This document shows, one piece after another, positions 7,975 to 16,701 of a DNA stretch of 64,000 nucleotides. The position numbers and the translations under genes were made by a program. This stretch comes from Streptomyces glaucescens. GTDB lineage: Bacteria; Actinomycetota; Actinomycetes; Streptomycetales; Streptomycetaceae. The notes under the pieces are model-generated. The model made no database searches. It saw nothing but the letters and a program-made list of their open reading frames with translations, and was not told where the DNA came from. The DNA is taken from positions 6,862,501 through 6,926,500 of the forward strand of contig NZ_CP009438.1 of assembly GCF_000761215.1 (NCBI RefSeq), in the 5' to 3' direction. Within the stretch, counting starts at the first letter, position 1. Each line of letters begins with the position of its first letter.

Positions 7975-9240
7975 CTACCGCTGTTCGACCGCCACCCGCA
8001 GGGGCGCCCGGAAGGACAGCAGGCCCAGCATCGGGGGATCCCCGTCCTCGGCCGGCCGGATGCGGGGCAGCCGCCGTGCCGCCCGGCGCAGCGCCACCGC
8101 CGCCTCCGTGCGCGCCAGGGAGGCCCCCGGGCAGCGGTGGCGGCCGACGCCGAAGGCCAGGTGCTGCCGTATGTTCGCCCGGTGGGGGCACATCCGTTCG
8201 GGCGCGCTGAAGACCTCCGGGTCCGAGCCGCTGCCCATCAGCATCAGGAGCAGCTGAGCGCCTTCGGGCAGGTCCACCCCGCCGAGGATGACCGGCCGCG
8301 CGGTGACCCGGCGCCAGGACGTCACCGGCGGCTCACGGCGGAGCACCTCCTCGACCCACGCCTCGGCCAGGCCCGGCTCGTCGGCGAGGCGCGGCCACAG
8401 CCCGTCCTCCGCCAGTGCCCGGCGCAGCACGGTCGCGATGAGCTGGCCCGTGGTGGACTGCCCGGCGACGAAGACGAAGAAGCAGGCGCCGACCGCGGTC
8501 TCGGCGTCGAGTGGGGCGCCGTCGGGCAGCCGGTGCCGGGCCAGGGCCGCGACGAACGAGCCGGGCGGTGCCGTGCCGGCGCGCACGGTCCGGGTCAGCC
8601 ACTGGTGGAACTCGGCCACCAGGGGAGCCAGTTCGAGCTGGCGCTCGGGCGTGGGACGGCCCCAGAACAGTTCCAGTGAGGCGTCGCTCCAGCGGATCAG
8701 GGTTGCCGCGGGGACGCCGTCGACGCCGAGCAGTTCCATCAGCACCCGGCACGGCAGTACCTGGGCGAACGAGGTGAACAGGTCGCCGCCGCCCGAGGCG
8801 TCGAGGTGCGCACCGGCCGCCTCGAGCAGTTCGTCGGTGATCCGCTCGATCACCGGTACGGCGGCGGCGACGCGCCGGGCGTCGAAGAACCGGCTGACCA
8901 GGCGGCGCAGTCCGGGATGGCTGGGTGTGCCGTTGTTCGCCAGCGCGGGGGGAAGCCCGAACCGGGCCCTGGCGAGCACCCGCAGTGCTCCGACCGGCAG
9001 CGGGGTGACGGCGTGCTGGGCGTTGTCGGGCCGGAAGGCGCCCGGGTCGAGCAGCACCCGGCGGATGTCCGCGTACCGGCTGACGAGCCACAGTCCGGTC
9101 CGCGGGTCGTGGTGCACGGGCGCCTCGGCGCGCAGTGCGTCCAGCCAGGGGTACGGATCGGCGACGAACCCCTCGCCGAAGAGGTCCAGCAGGTCGAGGG
9201 GCGGGGCGGGGGGTGCCGCGTCCGGGGCCGGGGAAGTCAC
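7975..9240 (-). CDS. Cytochrome P450
   Basis: A 421-residue soluble bacterial P450. The heme-ligand loop FGVGRHRCPGASLAR is near the C-terminus (Cys about residue 370). The K-helix ExxR is seen in EEVLRREPP, and the I-helix oxygen-binding region reads FVAGQSTTGQ. Length and motifs fit class I monooxygenases that need ferredoxin and ferredoxin reductase; neither is encoded nearby. The substrate is unknown. Followed after 70 bp by a glycosyltransferase, it may hydroxylate an acceptor that is then glycosylated. Upstream is the repeat-rich 9241-9839 interval, which must carry its promoter. Confidence 0.93.
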   Translation of the reverse strand: MTSPAPDAAPPAPPLDLLDLFGEGFVADPYPWLDALRAEAPVHHDPRTGLWLVSRYADIRRVLLDPGAFRPDNAQHAVTPLPVGALRVLARARFGLPPALANNGTPSHPGLRRLVSRFFDARRVAAAVPVIERITDELLEAAGAHLDASGGGDLFTSFAQVLPCRVLMELLGVDGVPAATLIRWSDASLELFWGRPTPERQLELAPLVAEFHQWLTRTVRAGTAPPGSFVAALARHRLPDGAPLDAETAVGACFFVFVAGQSTTGQLIATVLRRALAEDGLWPRLADEPGLAEAWVEEVLRREPPVTSWRRVTARPVILGGVDLPEGAQLLLMLMGSGSDPEVFSAPERMCPHRANIRQHLAFGVGRHRCPGASLARTEAAVALRRAARRLPRIRPAEDGDPPMLGLLSFRAPLRVAVEQR

Positions 9241-9839
9241 GGCCGGACGCTAACACGTGACCGCCCGGCCACCGTCCGTGTGTGCGCGGCATCACCGAGC
9301 GCGTGTGGACGGCGTCACCCGCGGTGCGGTGGAGCGGCCGGGGCCCGGGTGACCCGTAGGGCCGGGGTGCGGGGGGACCGGTGTCCGGGGTGCGGGTGAG
9401 CGGTGCGGACCGGGGCGTGGGGGCCCGGGTTCGGCCGGGCCGGAGCCCGGGGGAGCGGTGCTGCGCGCATGGGTTCCGAGGCGGCAGCGAGCCCCGTGAC
9501 GCGCGGGGCCGACCGGCCTCCCGGGGACCGGGGCCCCGGGGACCGGCCCCTGAGATCCGGCGTCGCGTGACGCCGAGGTGTCCGGGGGCTGGGTCCCGAG
9601 CCCGTTCCTGGGGGTCGGCGCCTGGGGTCCGGCGCCGTGGGTCCGGCGTCGCGTGACGCCGAGGTGTCCGGCGGCTGGGTCCCGAGCCCGTCCCTGGGGG
9701 TCGGCGCCTGGGGTCCGGCGCCGTGGGTCCGGCGTCGCGTGACGCCGAGGTGTCCGGGTGCCGGCCCCGACCCGGCGGCGGCCGCCCGGTCCCCGGCGCC
9801 GGGCCGCGCGGCCCCGCGCGGCCCCGGCCGCCCGGCGCG
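9241..9839. other. 599-bp intergenic stretch with tandem repeats
   Basis: The stretch separates folD (its 3' end) from the P450 start. It is G-rich on the plus strand and contains the 86-bp tandem repeat described separately. All six frames give Arg/Gly/Pro-rich translations without motifs, so no gene is called. The P450 promoter should be in 9241-9400 but no clear -10/-35 pair was found. Confidence 0.6.
9556..9759. repeat. 86-bp tandem repeat, about 2.4 copies
   Basis: Copies begin at 9556, 9642 and 9728 (the third partial), with exact 86-bp spacing and very few substitutions. Each unit starts with TCC followed by the hairpin GGCGTC-GCGT-GACGCC. Each full unit also contains a second inverted repeat GGCGCC-8 nt-GGCGCC. 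The array lies 80 bp downstream of folD on its transcribed side. Confidence 0.9.
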
Positions 9840-10688
9840 TCACGCCGCGAGCTGCCGCTCCGCCGCGTCGACCGTCTGCTCCAGGAGCGTGGCGATGGTC
9901 ATCGGCCCGACCCCGCCGGGCACCGGTGTGATCAGCGAGGCCCGTTCGACGGCCGAGTCGAAGTCGACGTCGCCCACGTTGCCCGCGTTGTACCCGGCAT
10001 CGACCACGACCGCGCCCGGCTTGAGGTCCTGGCCGCGGATCAGCCGGGGCCGCCCGACCGCGGCGACCACGATGTCCGCCTCCCGCACGGCCGCCGACAG
10101 ATCCCGGGTGCGCGAGTGGCAGTAGGTGACGGTGGCGTCCCGGGCGAGCAGCAGCATCCCCGCCGGCTTGCCGAGGATCGCGCTGCGGCCCACCACGACG
10201 GCCCGCTTCCCGGCCGGGTCGACGCCGTACTCGTCCAGCAGCCGCATGATCCCGCCGGGCGTGCAGGACACGAAGCCGGGCAGGCCGAAGCTCATCGTGG
10301 CGAAGGAGGCGAAGGTGACGCCGTCGACGTCCTTCTCCGGCGCGATCGCCTCGAAGGCGGCCCGCTCGTCGATGTGGTCGCCCATCGGGTGCTGGAGCAG
10401 GATGCCGTGCACGCCGGGGTCGGCGGACAGCTCGCGCAGGGTGGCGACCAGGTCCCCGGTGGTCGTGGCGGCGGGCAGGGCCACGTGCCGGGAGGTGATG
10501 CCGGCCCTGCGGCACCGGTTCTGCTTCATCTTGACGTAGGTGACGGACGCCGGGTCCTCGCCCACCAGCACCGTCGCCAGACAGGGGGCCGTGCCGGTGC
10601 GGCCGGTGAGGACGGCCGCGCGCTTCGCGGTCTCCTCGACGATGCGCGCGGCGAGCGCGGTGCCGTCCATGAGCCGGGCCTGGGACAT
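9840..10688 (-). CDS. folD: Bifunctional methylenetetrahydrofolate dehydrogenase / methenyltetrahydrofolate cyclohydrolase
   Basis: A 282-residue FolD of normal length. The catalytic-site region SVTYVKMKQNRCRRAGI carries the Tyr and Lys of the family. LLQHPMGDHID, EKDVDGVT and the NADP-binding GRSAILGKPAGMLLLARDATVTYCHS follow in the expected order. The C-terminal TPVPGGVGPMT motif is complete. The enzyme interconverts 5,10-methylene- and 10-formyl-THF in one-carbon metabolism in the cytoplasm. It is monocistronic here, ending before the tandem repeats. Start ATG at 10688 is followed directly by conserved sequence (MDGTALA). No folate riboswitch was seen upstream. Confidence 0.96.
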   Translation of the reverse strand: MSQARLMDGTALAARIVEETAKRAAVLTGRTGTAPCLATVLVGEDPASVTYVKMKQNRCRRAGITSRHVALPAATTTGDLVATLRELSADPGVHGILLQHPMGDHIDERAAFEAIAPEKDVDGVTFASFATMSFGLPGFVSCTPGGIMRLLDEYGVDPAGKRAVVVGRSAILGKPAGMLLLARDATVTYCHSRTRDLSAAVREADIVVAAVGRPRLIRGQDLKPGAVVVDAGYNAGNVGDVDFDSAVERASLITPVPGGVGPMTIATLLEQTVDAAERQLAA

Positions 10689-10849
10689 GTTCCACTCCTG
10701 GGTCGATCGACCGGATCGCCCAGGCGCGCGGCATCGACTCTGCGTGGACCGCTCCCCGGTGGTACTCCACCTCAGCGCCAGTCACGGCCCCGGGCCAGCC
10801 TAACGGAGACCGCCCCGGGGCCCGCGCCCGGCCCGGCGCCCGCGTCCGG

Positions 10850-11215
10850 CTACTCGTCCCAGGCCTGGATCATGGTCTGCTCGACGATCTTCCCGTCGCG
10901 CAGGGTGAGCATCGACTCGGCGAGCACCCGCACCCCGTCGGGGTATTCGCAGGACTCGCTGAACGCCGCCCGGTCGCCCTGGACGACGCAGTCCTCCAGT
11001 TTGTGCGCCATGTCCCGGCCGTACACGTCGTCGAGCAGTCGGCCGATCTCGTCCCGGCCGTGCAGTACCCGCGGACGGCTCGGCTGGGTGTTGCGGTCGA
11101 CGACCCGCAGCTGCGCGTCGTCCGCGTAGAGCGACATCAGGGTCGCCGAGTTGTGTCCTTCGATGCCCCGGCGCAGTGTGTCGGTGTCGAAGGCGGGGGT
11201 GGCCGCAGTGCCCAT
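10850..11215 (-). CDS. SnoaL/NTF2-like protein
   Basis: A 121-residue protein from the ATG at 11215, preceded by GAGGAGG at ideal spacing; longer in-frame extensions enter the ABC gene and are rejected. The small cone-shaped NTF2 fold is suggested by HNSATLMSLYADDAQLRV near the N-terminus, then HGRDEIGRLLDDVYG and the C-terminal strand pattern ESMLTLRDGKIVEQTMIQAWDE (given in part: LTLRDGKIVEQ). Members bind or convert small ligands; no catalytic residues can be assigned. It lies 119 bp downstream of the ABC exporter gene in the same direction and might be co-transcribed. Confidence 0.75.
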   Translation of the reverse strand: MGTAATPAFDTDTLRRGIEGHNSATLMSLYADDAQLRVVDRNTQPSRPRVLHGRDEIGRLLDDVYGRDMAHKLEDCVVQGDRAAFSESCEYPDGVRVLAESMLTLRDGKIVEQTMIQAWDE

Positions 11216-11334
11216 CGTGACCTCCTCGCGAGGGGTGCGGTCCGGCTGGACGGCGGACCGCGAAGGGCCTCTCCTACGAGACTCCTCCGCGCCGTCGGCC
11301 CCGGCAAGCCCGGCCGGCGCCGCCCTGCCGGGTG

Positions 11335-13089
11335 TCAGTCCGCCGCGGCGAGGAACTGCGTGGCCGCCAGCTCCGCGTACAGCGGGTCGGCGGCCACGAG
11401 TTCGCGGTGCGTGCCCACCGCGCGGACCCGGCCCGCGTCCATCACCACGATCCGGTCGGCCATCGTCACCGTCGACAGCCGGTGCGCGACCACCAGCACG
11501 GTGGTCGTCCGGGCGACGTCGGCGACCGTGTCCCGCAGCGCCGCCTCGTTGACCGCGTCGAGCTGCGAGGTCGCCTCGTCCAGGAGCAGCAGCCGGGGCC
11601 GCCGCAGCAGCGCCCGGGCGATCGCCACCCGCTGGCGTTCCCCGCCGGACAGCTTGGTGCCGCGATGCCCCACCAGGGTGTCCAGGCCGTCCGGCAGCCG
11701 GGCCACCAGCCCGTCCAGGCGGGTCGTCTTCACCACCCGTGTGATCGTGTCCTCGTCCGTCTCCGGATTGCCCAGCAGCAGGTTGTCGCGCAGCGAGCCG
11801 GACAGCACCGGGGCGTCCTGCTCGACGTAGCCGATCGCGGACCGCAGCCGGGCCAGGTCCCAGTCGGCGAGATCCCGGCCGTCCAGCGTGATCGTGCCCG
11901 ACTCGGGGTCGTAGAACCGCTCGATCAGCGAGAAGACGGTGGTCTTGCCCGCCCCCGACGGGCCGACGAAGGCGGTCATGCCGCGCGGCGGCACGGCGAA
12001 CGTCACCCCGTGGTGGACGTAGGGCAGATCGTCGGCGTAACGGAAGCGGACGCCGGTGAAGGCGAGGGCGGCCGGCTCGGCGCCGTCGGCCGGCAGCCCG
12101 GCGGCCGGGGACCGCGGCTCGGCCGGCAGCCGCAGCGCCTCCTGGATCCGGCCGAGCGCCGCGGCACCGGTCTGGTACTGGGTGATCGCGCCGACGACCG
12201 ACTGGATCGGCGACATCAGGTAGAAGACGTACAGCAGGAACGCGACCAGCGTGCCGACGTCGATCGCTCCGGTCGCCACCCGGGCGCCGCCCACGGCCAG
12301 CACCGTGATGAAGGCGACCTGCATCGCCAGCCCGGCGGTGTTTCCCGCGGCGGCCGACCACTTGGCGGCGCGCACGCTCTGCCGCCAGGACTCCTCGGCG
12401 GCGGCGTGCAGCGTCCGCTCCTCGCGCTGCTCGGCACCGGACGCCTTGACCGTGCGCAGCGCGCCCAGCACCCGCTCCAGCGAGGCACCCATCGCGCCGA
12501 CCGCGTCCTGCGCCTGCCGGCTGGCCCGGTTGATGCGCGGCACGATCACCCCGAGCACGGTGCCCGCGCCGAACACCACGGCCATGGTGACCCCGAGCAG
12601 CACCGGATCGACCAGCCCCATCATCACCACCGTCGCCACCAGGGTGAGCCCGCCGGTGCCCAGGCCGACCAGGGAGTCGGTGGTGACCTCGCGCAGCAGG
12701 GTGGTGTCCGAGGTGATCCGGGCCATCAGGTCGCCGGGCTCACTGCGGTCGACGGCTGCCACGCGCAGCCGCAGCAGGTACGACGACAGGGCGCGCCGGG
12801 CGCCGAGCACCACGGACTCGGCGGTGCGCCGCAGTACGTAGGAACCGACCGCGCCCAGCGCCGCGTTGGCGACGACCAGGGCCGTCATGAGCAGCAGGGC
12901 GCGCCCGATGGCCCGGTCGTGGGAGAGGTCGTCGATCAGCTCCCGCGCCACCAGGGGCAGCGCGAGGCCCGTGGCTCCGGTCACCAGCGAGAGCACCGCG
13001 CCGGCCAGCAGGGCCCAGCGATGCGGTCGGACGTAGCCGAGAAGCAGCCGCCACGGGGGAGGGCCGGTGGGGGTGTCTGCGCGGGTCAA
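11335..13089 (-). CDS. ABC exporter, fused transmembrane-ATPase half transporter
   Basis: A 584-residue half transporter of the MsbA/LmrA type. The first about 320 residues hold six hydrophobic segments. The nucleotide-binding domain shows Walker A GPSGAGKTT, Q-loop YVEQDAP, signature LSGGERQR, Walker B LLLLDEAT and H-loop VVAHRLST. It would act as a homodimer in the membrane and expel a hydrophobic compound; the substrate is unknown. No partner subunit is adjacent. It is divergent from the mycothiol dehydrogenase gene. A second exporter of the same class lies at 54498-56264. Confidence 0.93.
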   Translation of the reverse strand: MTRADTPTGPPPWRLLLGYVRPHRWALLAGAVLSLVTGATGLALPLVARELIDDLSHDRAIGRALLLMTALVVANAALGAVGSYVLRRTAESVVLGARRALSSYLLRLRVAAVDRSEPGDLMARITSDTTLLREVTTDSLVGLGTGGLTLVATVVMMGLVDPVLLGVTMAVVFGAGTVLGVIVPRINRASRQAQDAVGAMGASLERVLGALRTVKASGAEQREERTLHAAAEESWRQSVRAAKWSAAAGNTAGLAMQVAFITVLAVGGARVATGAIDVGTLVAFLLYVFYLMSPIQSVVGAITQYQTGAAALGRIQEALRLPAEPRSPAAGLPADGAEPAALAFTGVRFRYADDLPYVHHGVTFAVPPRGMTAFVGPSGAGKTTVFSLIERFYDPESGTITLDGRDLADWDLARLRSAIGYVEQDAPVLSGSLRDNLLLGNPETDEDTITRVVKTTRLDGLVARLPDGLDTLVGHRGTKLSGGERQRVAIARALLRRPRLLLLDEATSQLDAVNEAALRDTVADVARTTTVLVVAHRLSTVTMADRIVVMDAGRVRAVGTHRELVAADPLYAELAATQFLAAAD

Positions 13090-13258
13090 GGGTGCTCCTT
13101 CGCCGATGGCGTCCGGTGCCGACGGAGCGTTCAGGCTACGACGGCCGGCGCGCCGGGGCGTCCCCGTTTTCCCGGGGAGCGCGCCCCTCGGCCGAAGGGG
13201 GCGGCCACCGGGGCCGGCCTGGCCGGAAAGTGCCCTGCCCGCCTGTCACCCGTGCCCT

Positions 13259-13270
13259 GACCGATCGGTC
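13259..13270. promoter_or_regulatory. Candidate operator palindrome
   Basis: Perfect 12-bp palindrome GACCGATCGGTC in the 233-bp divergent gap, 53 bp before the mycothiol dehydrogenase start. A TAGGGT element just downstream (near 13277) could be a -10. No regulator gene is adjacent. Confidence 0.35.
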
Positions 13271-13322
13271 GGCCATAGGGTCGGCAGCGGGACGGACCCG
13301 CCGAAAGAAAGGGAACAGCATC

Positions 13323-14411
13323 ATGGCGCAGGAAGTGCGCGGCGTGATCGCACCGGGCAGGAACGAGCCGGTGCGGGTGGAGACGATCGTCGTACCCGAT
13401 CCGGGGCCGGGCGAGGCCGTGGTCCGCGTCCAGGCCTGCGGGGTCTGCCACACCGACCTGCACTACAAGCAGGGCGGCATCACCGACGAGTTCCCCTTCC
13501 TGCTCGGCCACGAGGCCGCGGGCGTGGTCGAGGCGGTCGGCGACGGCGTCACCGAGGTGGCGCCCGGCGACTTCGTCGTCCTGAACTGGCGCGCCGTGTG
13601 CGGACGGTGCCGGGCCTGTCGGCGCGGACGCCCCTGGTACTGCTTCGACACCCACAACGCCCGGCAGAAGATGACGCTCGCCGGCACCGGGCGGGAACTG
13701 TCCCCGGCCCTCGGCATCGGCGCCTTCGCCGAGAAGACGCTCGTCGCGGCCGGGCAGTGCACCAAGGTGGACCCCGCCGTCGCCCCCGAGGTGGCCGGAC
13801 TGCTGGGGTGCGGGGTGATGGCGGGCATCGGTGCCGCGATCAACACCGGCGACGTGGGCCGGGGCGACACGGTCGCCGTCATCGGCTGCGGCGGTGTCGG
13901 CGACGCCGCCATCGCCGGATCGCGGCTGGCCGGCGCGGCGAGGATCATCGCCGTCGACATCGACGACCGCAAGCTCGCCACCGCCCGCACCATGGGCGCC
14001 ACCCACACCGTCAACTCCCGTCAGACCGACCCGGTGGCAGCGATCCGCGAGCTGACCGGCGGTTTCGGCGCCGACGTCGTCATCGAGGCGGTCGGCCGCC
14101 CGGAGACCTACCACCAGGCCTTCTACGCCCGCGACCTGGCCGGCACCGTCGTCCTCGTCGGCGTGCCCACCCCGGAGATGAAGCTCGAACTCCCGCTCCT
14201 CGACGTCTTCGGCCGCGGTGGCGCGCTGAAGTCCTCGTGGTACGGCGACTGTCTGCCCTCCCGGGACTTCCCGATGCTCATCGACCTGCATCTGCAGGGG
14301 CGCCTCGACCTCGGCGCGTTCGTCACCGAGACGATCGCGCTCGACGAGGTGGAGAAGGCGTTCGAGCGGATGCACCAGGGTGACGTACTGCGCTCGGTGG
14401 TGGTGCTGTGA
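13323..14411 (+). CDS. mscR: S-(hydroxymethyl)mycothiol dehydrogenase (zinc-dependent, class III ADH type)
   Basis: A 362-residue medium-chain dehydrogenase starting at the ATG at 13323 (AAAGGGAA upstream). Catalytic zinc ligands lie in ACGVCHTD and GHEAAG. The structural-zinc cysteines are in CGRCRACRRGRPWYC, and the NAD fold is VIGCGGVGDAAIAGS. The sequence around FDTHNARQKMTL is characteristic of the mycothiol-dependent formaldehyde dehydrogenase group, which oxidises the formaldehyde-mycothiol adduct. Its stop overlaps the start of an MBL hydrolase (GTGA), implying translational coupling in a formaldehyde-detoxification operon. A palindrome lies upstream. Confidence 0.9.
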   Translation: MAQEVRGVIAPGRNEPVRVETIVVPDPGPGEAVVRVQACGVCHTDLHYKQGGITDEFPFLLGHEAAGVVEAVGDGVTEVAPGDFVVLNWRAVCGRCRACRRGRPWYCFDTHNARQKMTLAGTGRELSPALGIGAFAEKTLVAAGQCTKVDPAVAPEVAGLLGCGVMAGIGAAINTGDVGRGDTVAVIGCGGVGDAAIAGSRLAGAARIIAVDIDDRKLATARTMGATHTVNSRQTDPVAAIRELTGGFGADVVIEAVGRPETYHQAFYARDLAGTVVLVGVPTPEMKLELPLLDVFGRGGALKSSWYGDCLPSRDFPMLIDLHLQGRLDLGAFVTETIALDEVEKAFERMHQGDVLRSVVVL

Positions 14412-15040
14412 CGACCGCCCGCATCGAACGCCTGGTCACCTCCGGGCAGTTCAGCCTCGACGGCGGCACCTGGGACGTCGACAACAACGTCTGGCTGGTC
14501 GGCGACGACCATGAGGTCGTCGTCATCGACGCCGCCCACGACGCCGACGCCATCGCCGAGGCCGTCGGTGACCGCCGTCTCACCGCCATCGTGTGCACCC
14601 ACGCCCACAACGACCACATCGGTGCCGCGCCGGCCCTCGCCGACCGCACCGGCGCCGTCATCTGGCTGCACCGCGACGACCTGCCGCTGTGGAGGCAGAC
14701 CCACCCGGACCGGGAACCCGACGCCTGGCTGCGCGACGGCCTGGTGATCGAGGCCGCGGGCGCCGACCTGACCGTGCTGCACACCCCCGGGCACGCGCCC
14801 GGCGCGGTCTGCCTGCACGACCCCGGCCTCGGTGCCGTCTTCACCGGCGACACCCTCTTCCAGGGCGGCCCCGGTGCCACCGGCCGCTCCTTCTCGCACT
14901 TCCCGACCCTCGTCGACTCGATCCGCGACCGGCTGTTCACCCTCCCGCCGGAGACGAGGGTCCTCACCGGACACGGGGACTCCACCACCATCGGGGCCGA
15001 GGCACCGCATCTGGAGGAGTGGATCGCGCGGGGCCACTGA
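14408..15040 (+). CDS. MBL-fold metallo-hydrolase, likely acting on a mycothiol thioester
   Basis: A 210-residue glyoxalase-II-like hydrolase. The zinc motif THAHNDHIG (H-x-H-x-D-H), then HTPGHAPGAV, FTGDTLFQGG and the C-terminal LTGHGDSTT provide the full set of metal ligands. The start GTG overlaps the dehydrogenase stop by 4 bp. The dehydrogenase makes S-formylmycothiol, so the natural inference is that this enzyme hydrolyses that thioester to formate and free mycothiol. That role rests on the coupling and family, not on a diagnostic residue. It acts in the cytoplasm. Confidence 0.88.
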   Translation: MTTARIERLVTSGQFSLDGGTWDVDNNVWLVGDDHEVVVIDAAHDADAIAEAVGDRRLTAIVCTHAHNDHIGAAPALADRTGAVIWLHRDDLPLWRQTHPDREPDAWLRDGLVIEAAGADLTVLHTPGHAPGAVCLHDPGLGAVFTGDTLFQGGPGATGRSFSHFPTLVDSIRDRLFTLPPETRVLTGHGDSTTIGAEAPHLEEWIARGH

Positions 15041-15140
15041 GCGGCGCGCGACACGGGAACCCGTCGCGAAAAGAAGACAGGAGATGTCCGGCTTCCACGG
15101 CAGCCTCGTACCGACCGCGCACACGAGGAGGAGGCCGGAC

Positions 15141-16058
15141 ATGCCGGAACAGCCCTTGGAGGGCACCATCGCACTCGTCGCCGGGGCGACCCGGGGAGCC
15201 GGGCGGGGCATCGCCGTGGAGCTGGGGGCGGCCGGCGCCACGGTGTACGTCACCGGGCGCAGCACCCGCGCCCGGCGCTCCGAGTACGACCGTCCCGAGA
15301 CCATCGAGGAGACCGCCGGCCTGGTCACCGAGGCGGGCGGCACGGGCATCGCCGTACCCACCGACCACCTCGACCCCGCCCAGGTCCGCGCCCTCGTCGA
15401 GCGCATCGACCGCGAGCGGGGCCGCCTCGACGTCCTCGTCAACGACATCTGGGGCGGCGAGCACCTGTTCGAGTGGGAGACCCCGGTCTGGGAGCACGAC
15501 CTCGGCAACGGGCTGCGGCTGCTCAGGCTCGCGGTGGAGACCCACGCCATCACCAGCCACCACGCCCTGCCGCTGCTGCTGCGCCACCCCGGTGGCCTGG
15601 TGGTCGAGATGACGGACGGCACCGCCGACTACAACCGCGACCACTACCGCAACTCGTTCTTCTACGACCTCGCCAAGACGGCCGTCCTGCGCATGGCGTT
15701 CTCCCTCGGTCACGAACTCGGCCCGCGCGGCGCCACCGCCGTCGCCCTCACCCCGGGCTGGCTGCGCTCGGAGATCATGCTGGAACACTTCGGGGTGCGC
15801 GAGGACAACTGGCGCGACGCCCTCGACAAGGTCCCGCACTTCGCCATCTCGGAGACCCCGCGCTACGTCGGCCGTGCCGTCGCCGCGCTCGCCGCGGACC
15901 CCGACGTGGCCCGCCACAACGGCGCCTCCCTCTCCAGCGGCGGCCTGGCCCGGGAGTACGGCTTCACCGACCTCGACGGCAGCCGCCCCGACGCCTGGCG
16001 CTACCTCGTCGAGGTCCAGGACCCGGGCAGGCCCGCGGACACCACCGGCTACCGCTGA
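15141..16058 (+). CDS. SDR-family oxidoreductase
   Basis: A 305-residue short-chain dehydrogenase. Start ATG 15141 is chosen because of the GAGGAGGAGG run 7 bases upstream; an ATG at 15084 has its AGGAG immediately abutting and is less likely. The Rossmann motif GATRGAGRGIAVELG (about residues 15-29), TGRST and the active-site YDLAK are present. A tail of about 60 residues after the core is longer than in classical SDRs. The substrate is unknown. It overlaps the next, convergent gene by 10 bp. Confidence 0.88.
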   Translation: MPEQPLEGTIALVAGATRGAGRGIAVELGAAGATVYVTGRSTRARRSEYDRPETIEETAGLVTEAGGTGIAVPTDHLDPAQVRALVERIDRERGRLDVLVNDIWGGEHLFEWETPVWEHDLGNGLRLLRLAVETHAITSHHALPLLLRHPGGLVVEMTDGTADYNRDHYRNSFFYDLAKTAVLRMAFSLGHELGPRGATAVALTPGWLRSEIMLEHFGVREDNWRDALDKVPHFAISETPRYVGRAVAALAADPDVARHNGASLSSGGLAREYGFTDLDGSRPDAWRYLVEVQDPGRPADTTGYR

Positions 16059-16600
16059 CCACCGGCGTCCGCCGCCGGCGGCGGCAGCGGCCAGCGCGCC
16101 GAGTGCCCCGGCGGCAGCGCCAGGTCGGCGCGCACCGCCGCGTAGTACCGCTCCCGCGCCGCCCGCTGCCCCTCCAGCAACCGCTGCCAGGCCCCGGCGT
16201 CGCGCGTTCCCGCCCGCAGGAACGCCTCCATCTCCAGCACCGCGAGCACCCAGGCCCGCGCGGTGTCCACCACCTCGCGGCTGCCCAGCAGGAGCAGCGC
16301 CTCCCCGGCCGGGTCGCGGGCGTCCGCCGCCTCGGCCAGCAGCGGCTCCGCGGCCTCGGGGGAGAGGGGGTGCGGATGCGGGTCGTTGCCGAGGTGCGAC
16401 GCCACCCGGTACGTGAGGGTGATGGTCTTCTTCAGCTGGCGCGCGTAGTCCGCGTACGCCGCGAGCCGGCGCTCCTCCCAGCGGGCCGCCTGCTCCCGGC
16501 GGAACCGGACCTGCTCACCCCGCATGACCACCAGATAGGAACCGAGAGCACCGATCACCACACCGAGCAGAGCGGGCAATTGCTGTATGAACGCGGACAT
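16049..16600 (-). CDS. Unknown membrane-anchored protein
   Basis: A 183-residue protein with one N-terminal hydrophobic segment (about residues 8-26, LLGVVIGALGSYLVV) followed by a long alpha-helical, Arg/Glu/Ala-rich region (RFRREQAARWEERRLAAYA) likely to form a cytoplasmic coiled-coil bundle. No enzyme motif was recognised. Similar one-TM helical proteins are common in Streptomyces. The 3' end overlaps that of the SDR gene (antisense, 10 bp). The ATG at 16600 is the first sensible start. Confidence 0.7.
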   Translation of the reverse strand: MSAFIQQLPALLGVVIGALGSYLVVMRGEQVRFRREQAARWEERRLAAYADYARQLKKTITLTYRVASHLGNDPHPHPLSPEAAEPLLAEAADARDPAGEALLLLGSREVVDTARAWVLAVLEMEAFLRAGTRDAGAWQRLLEGQRAARERYYAAVRADLALPPGHSARWPLPPPAADAGGQR

Positions 16601-16701
16601 GGACGCACGCTATCCGCAAGAGAATTGACGTAGTGCCACTTAAAGATCCCTGTAGATCTCCTCGCTTGTCCTTCCCGATCGCCCTCGGGCACCGTTCTCC
16701 T

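Noticed and set aside
9637..9839. Open frames across the 86-bp repeat giving repeated peptides (e.g. SRDAEVSG)
   Set aside because: 86 is not a multiple of 3, so the repeated peptide falls in different frames in successive copies; no start with a ribosome-binding site. Treated as non-coding repeat.
16625..16660. TTGACG with a following TGTAGA as promoter of the MFS gene
   Set aside because: Spacing (about 20 bp) and -10 match are poor, so it is mentioned in the gene entry only.
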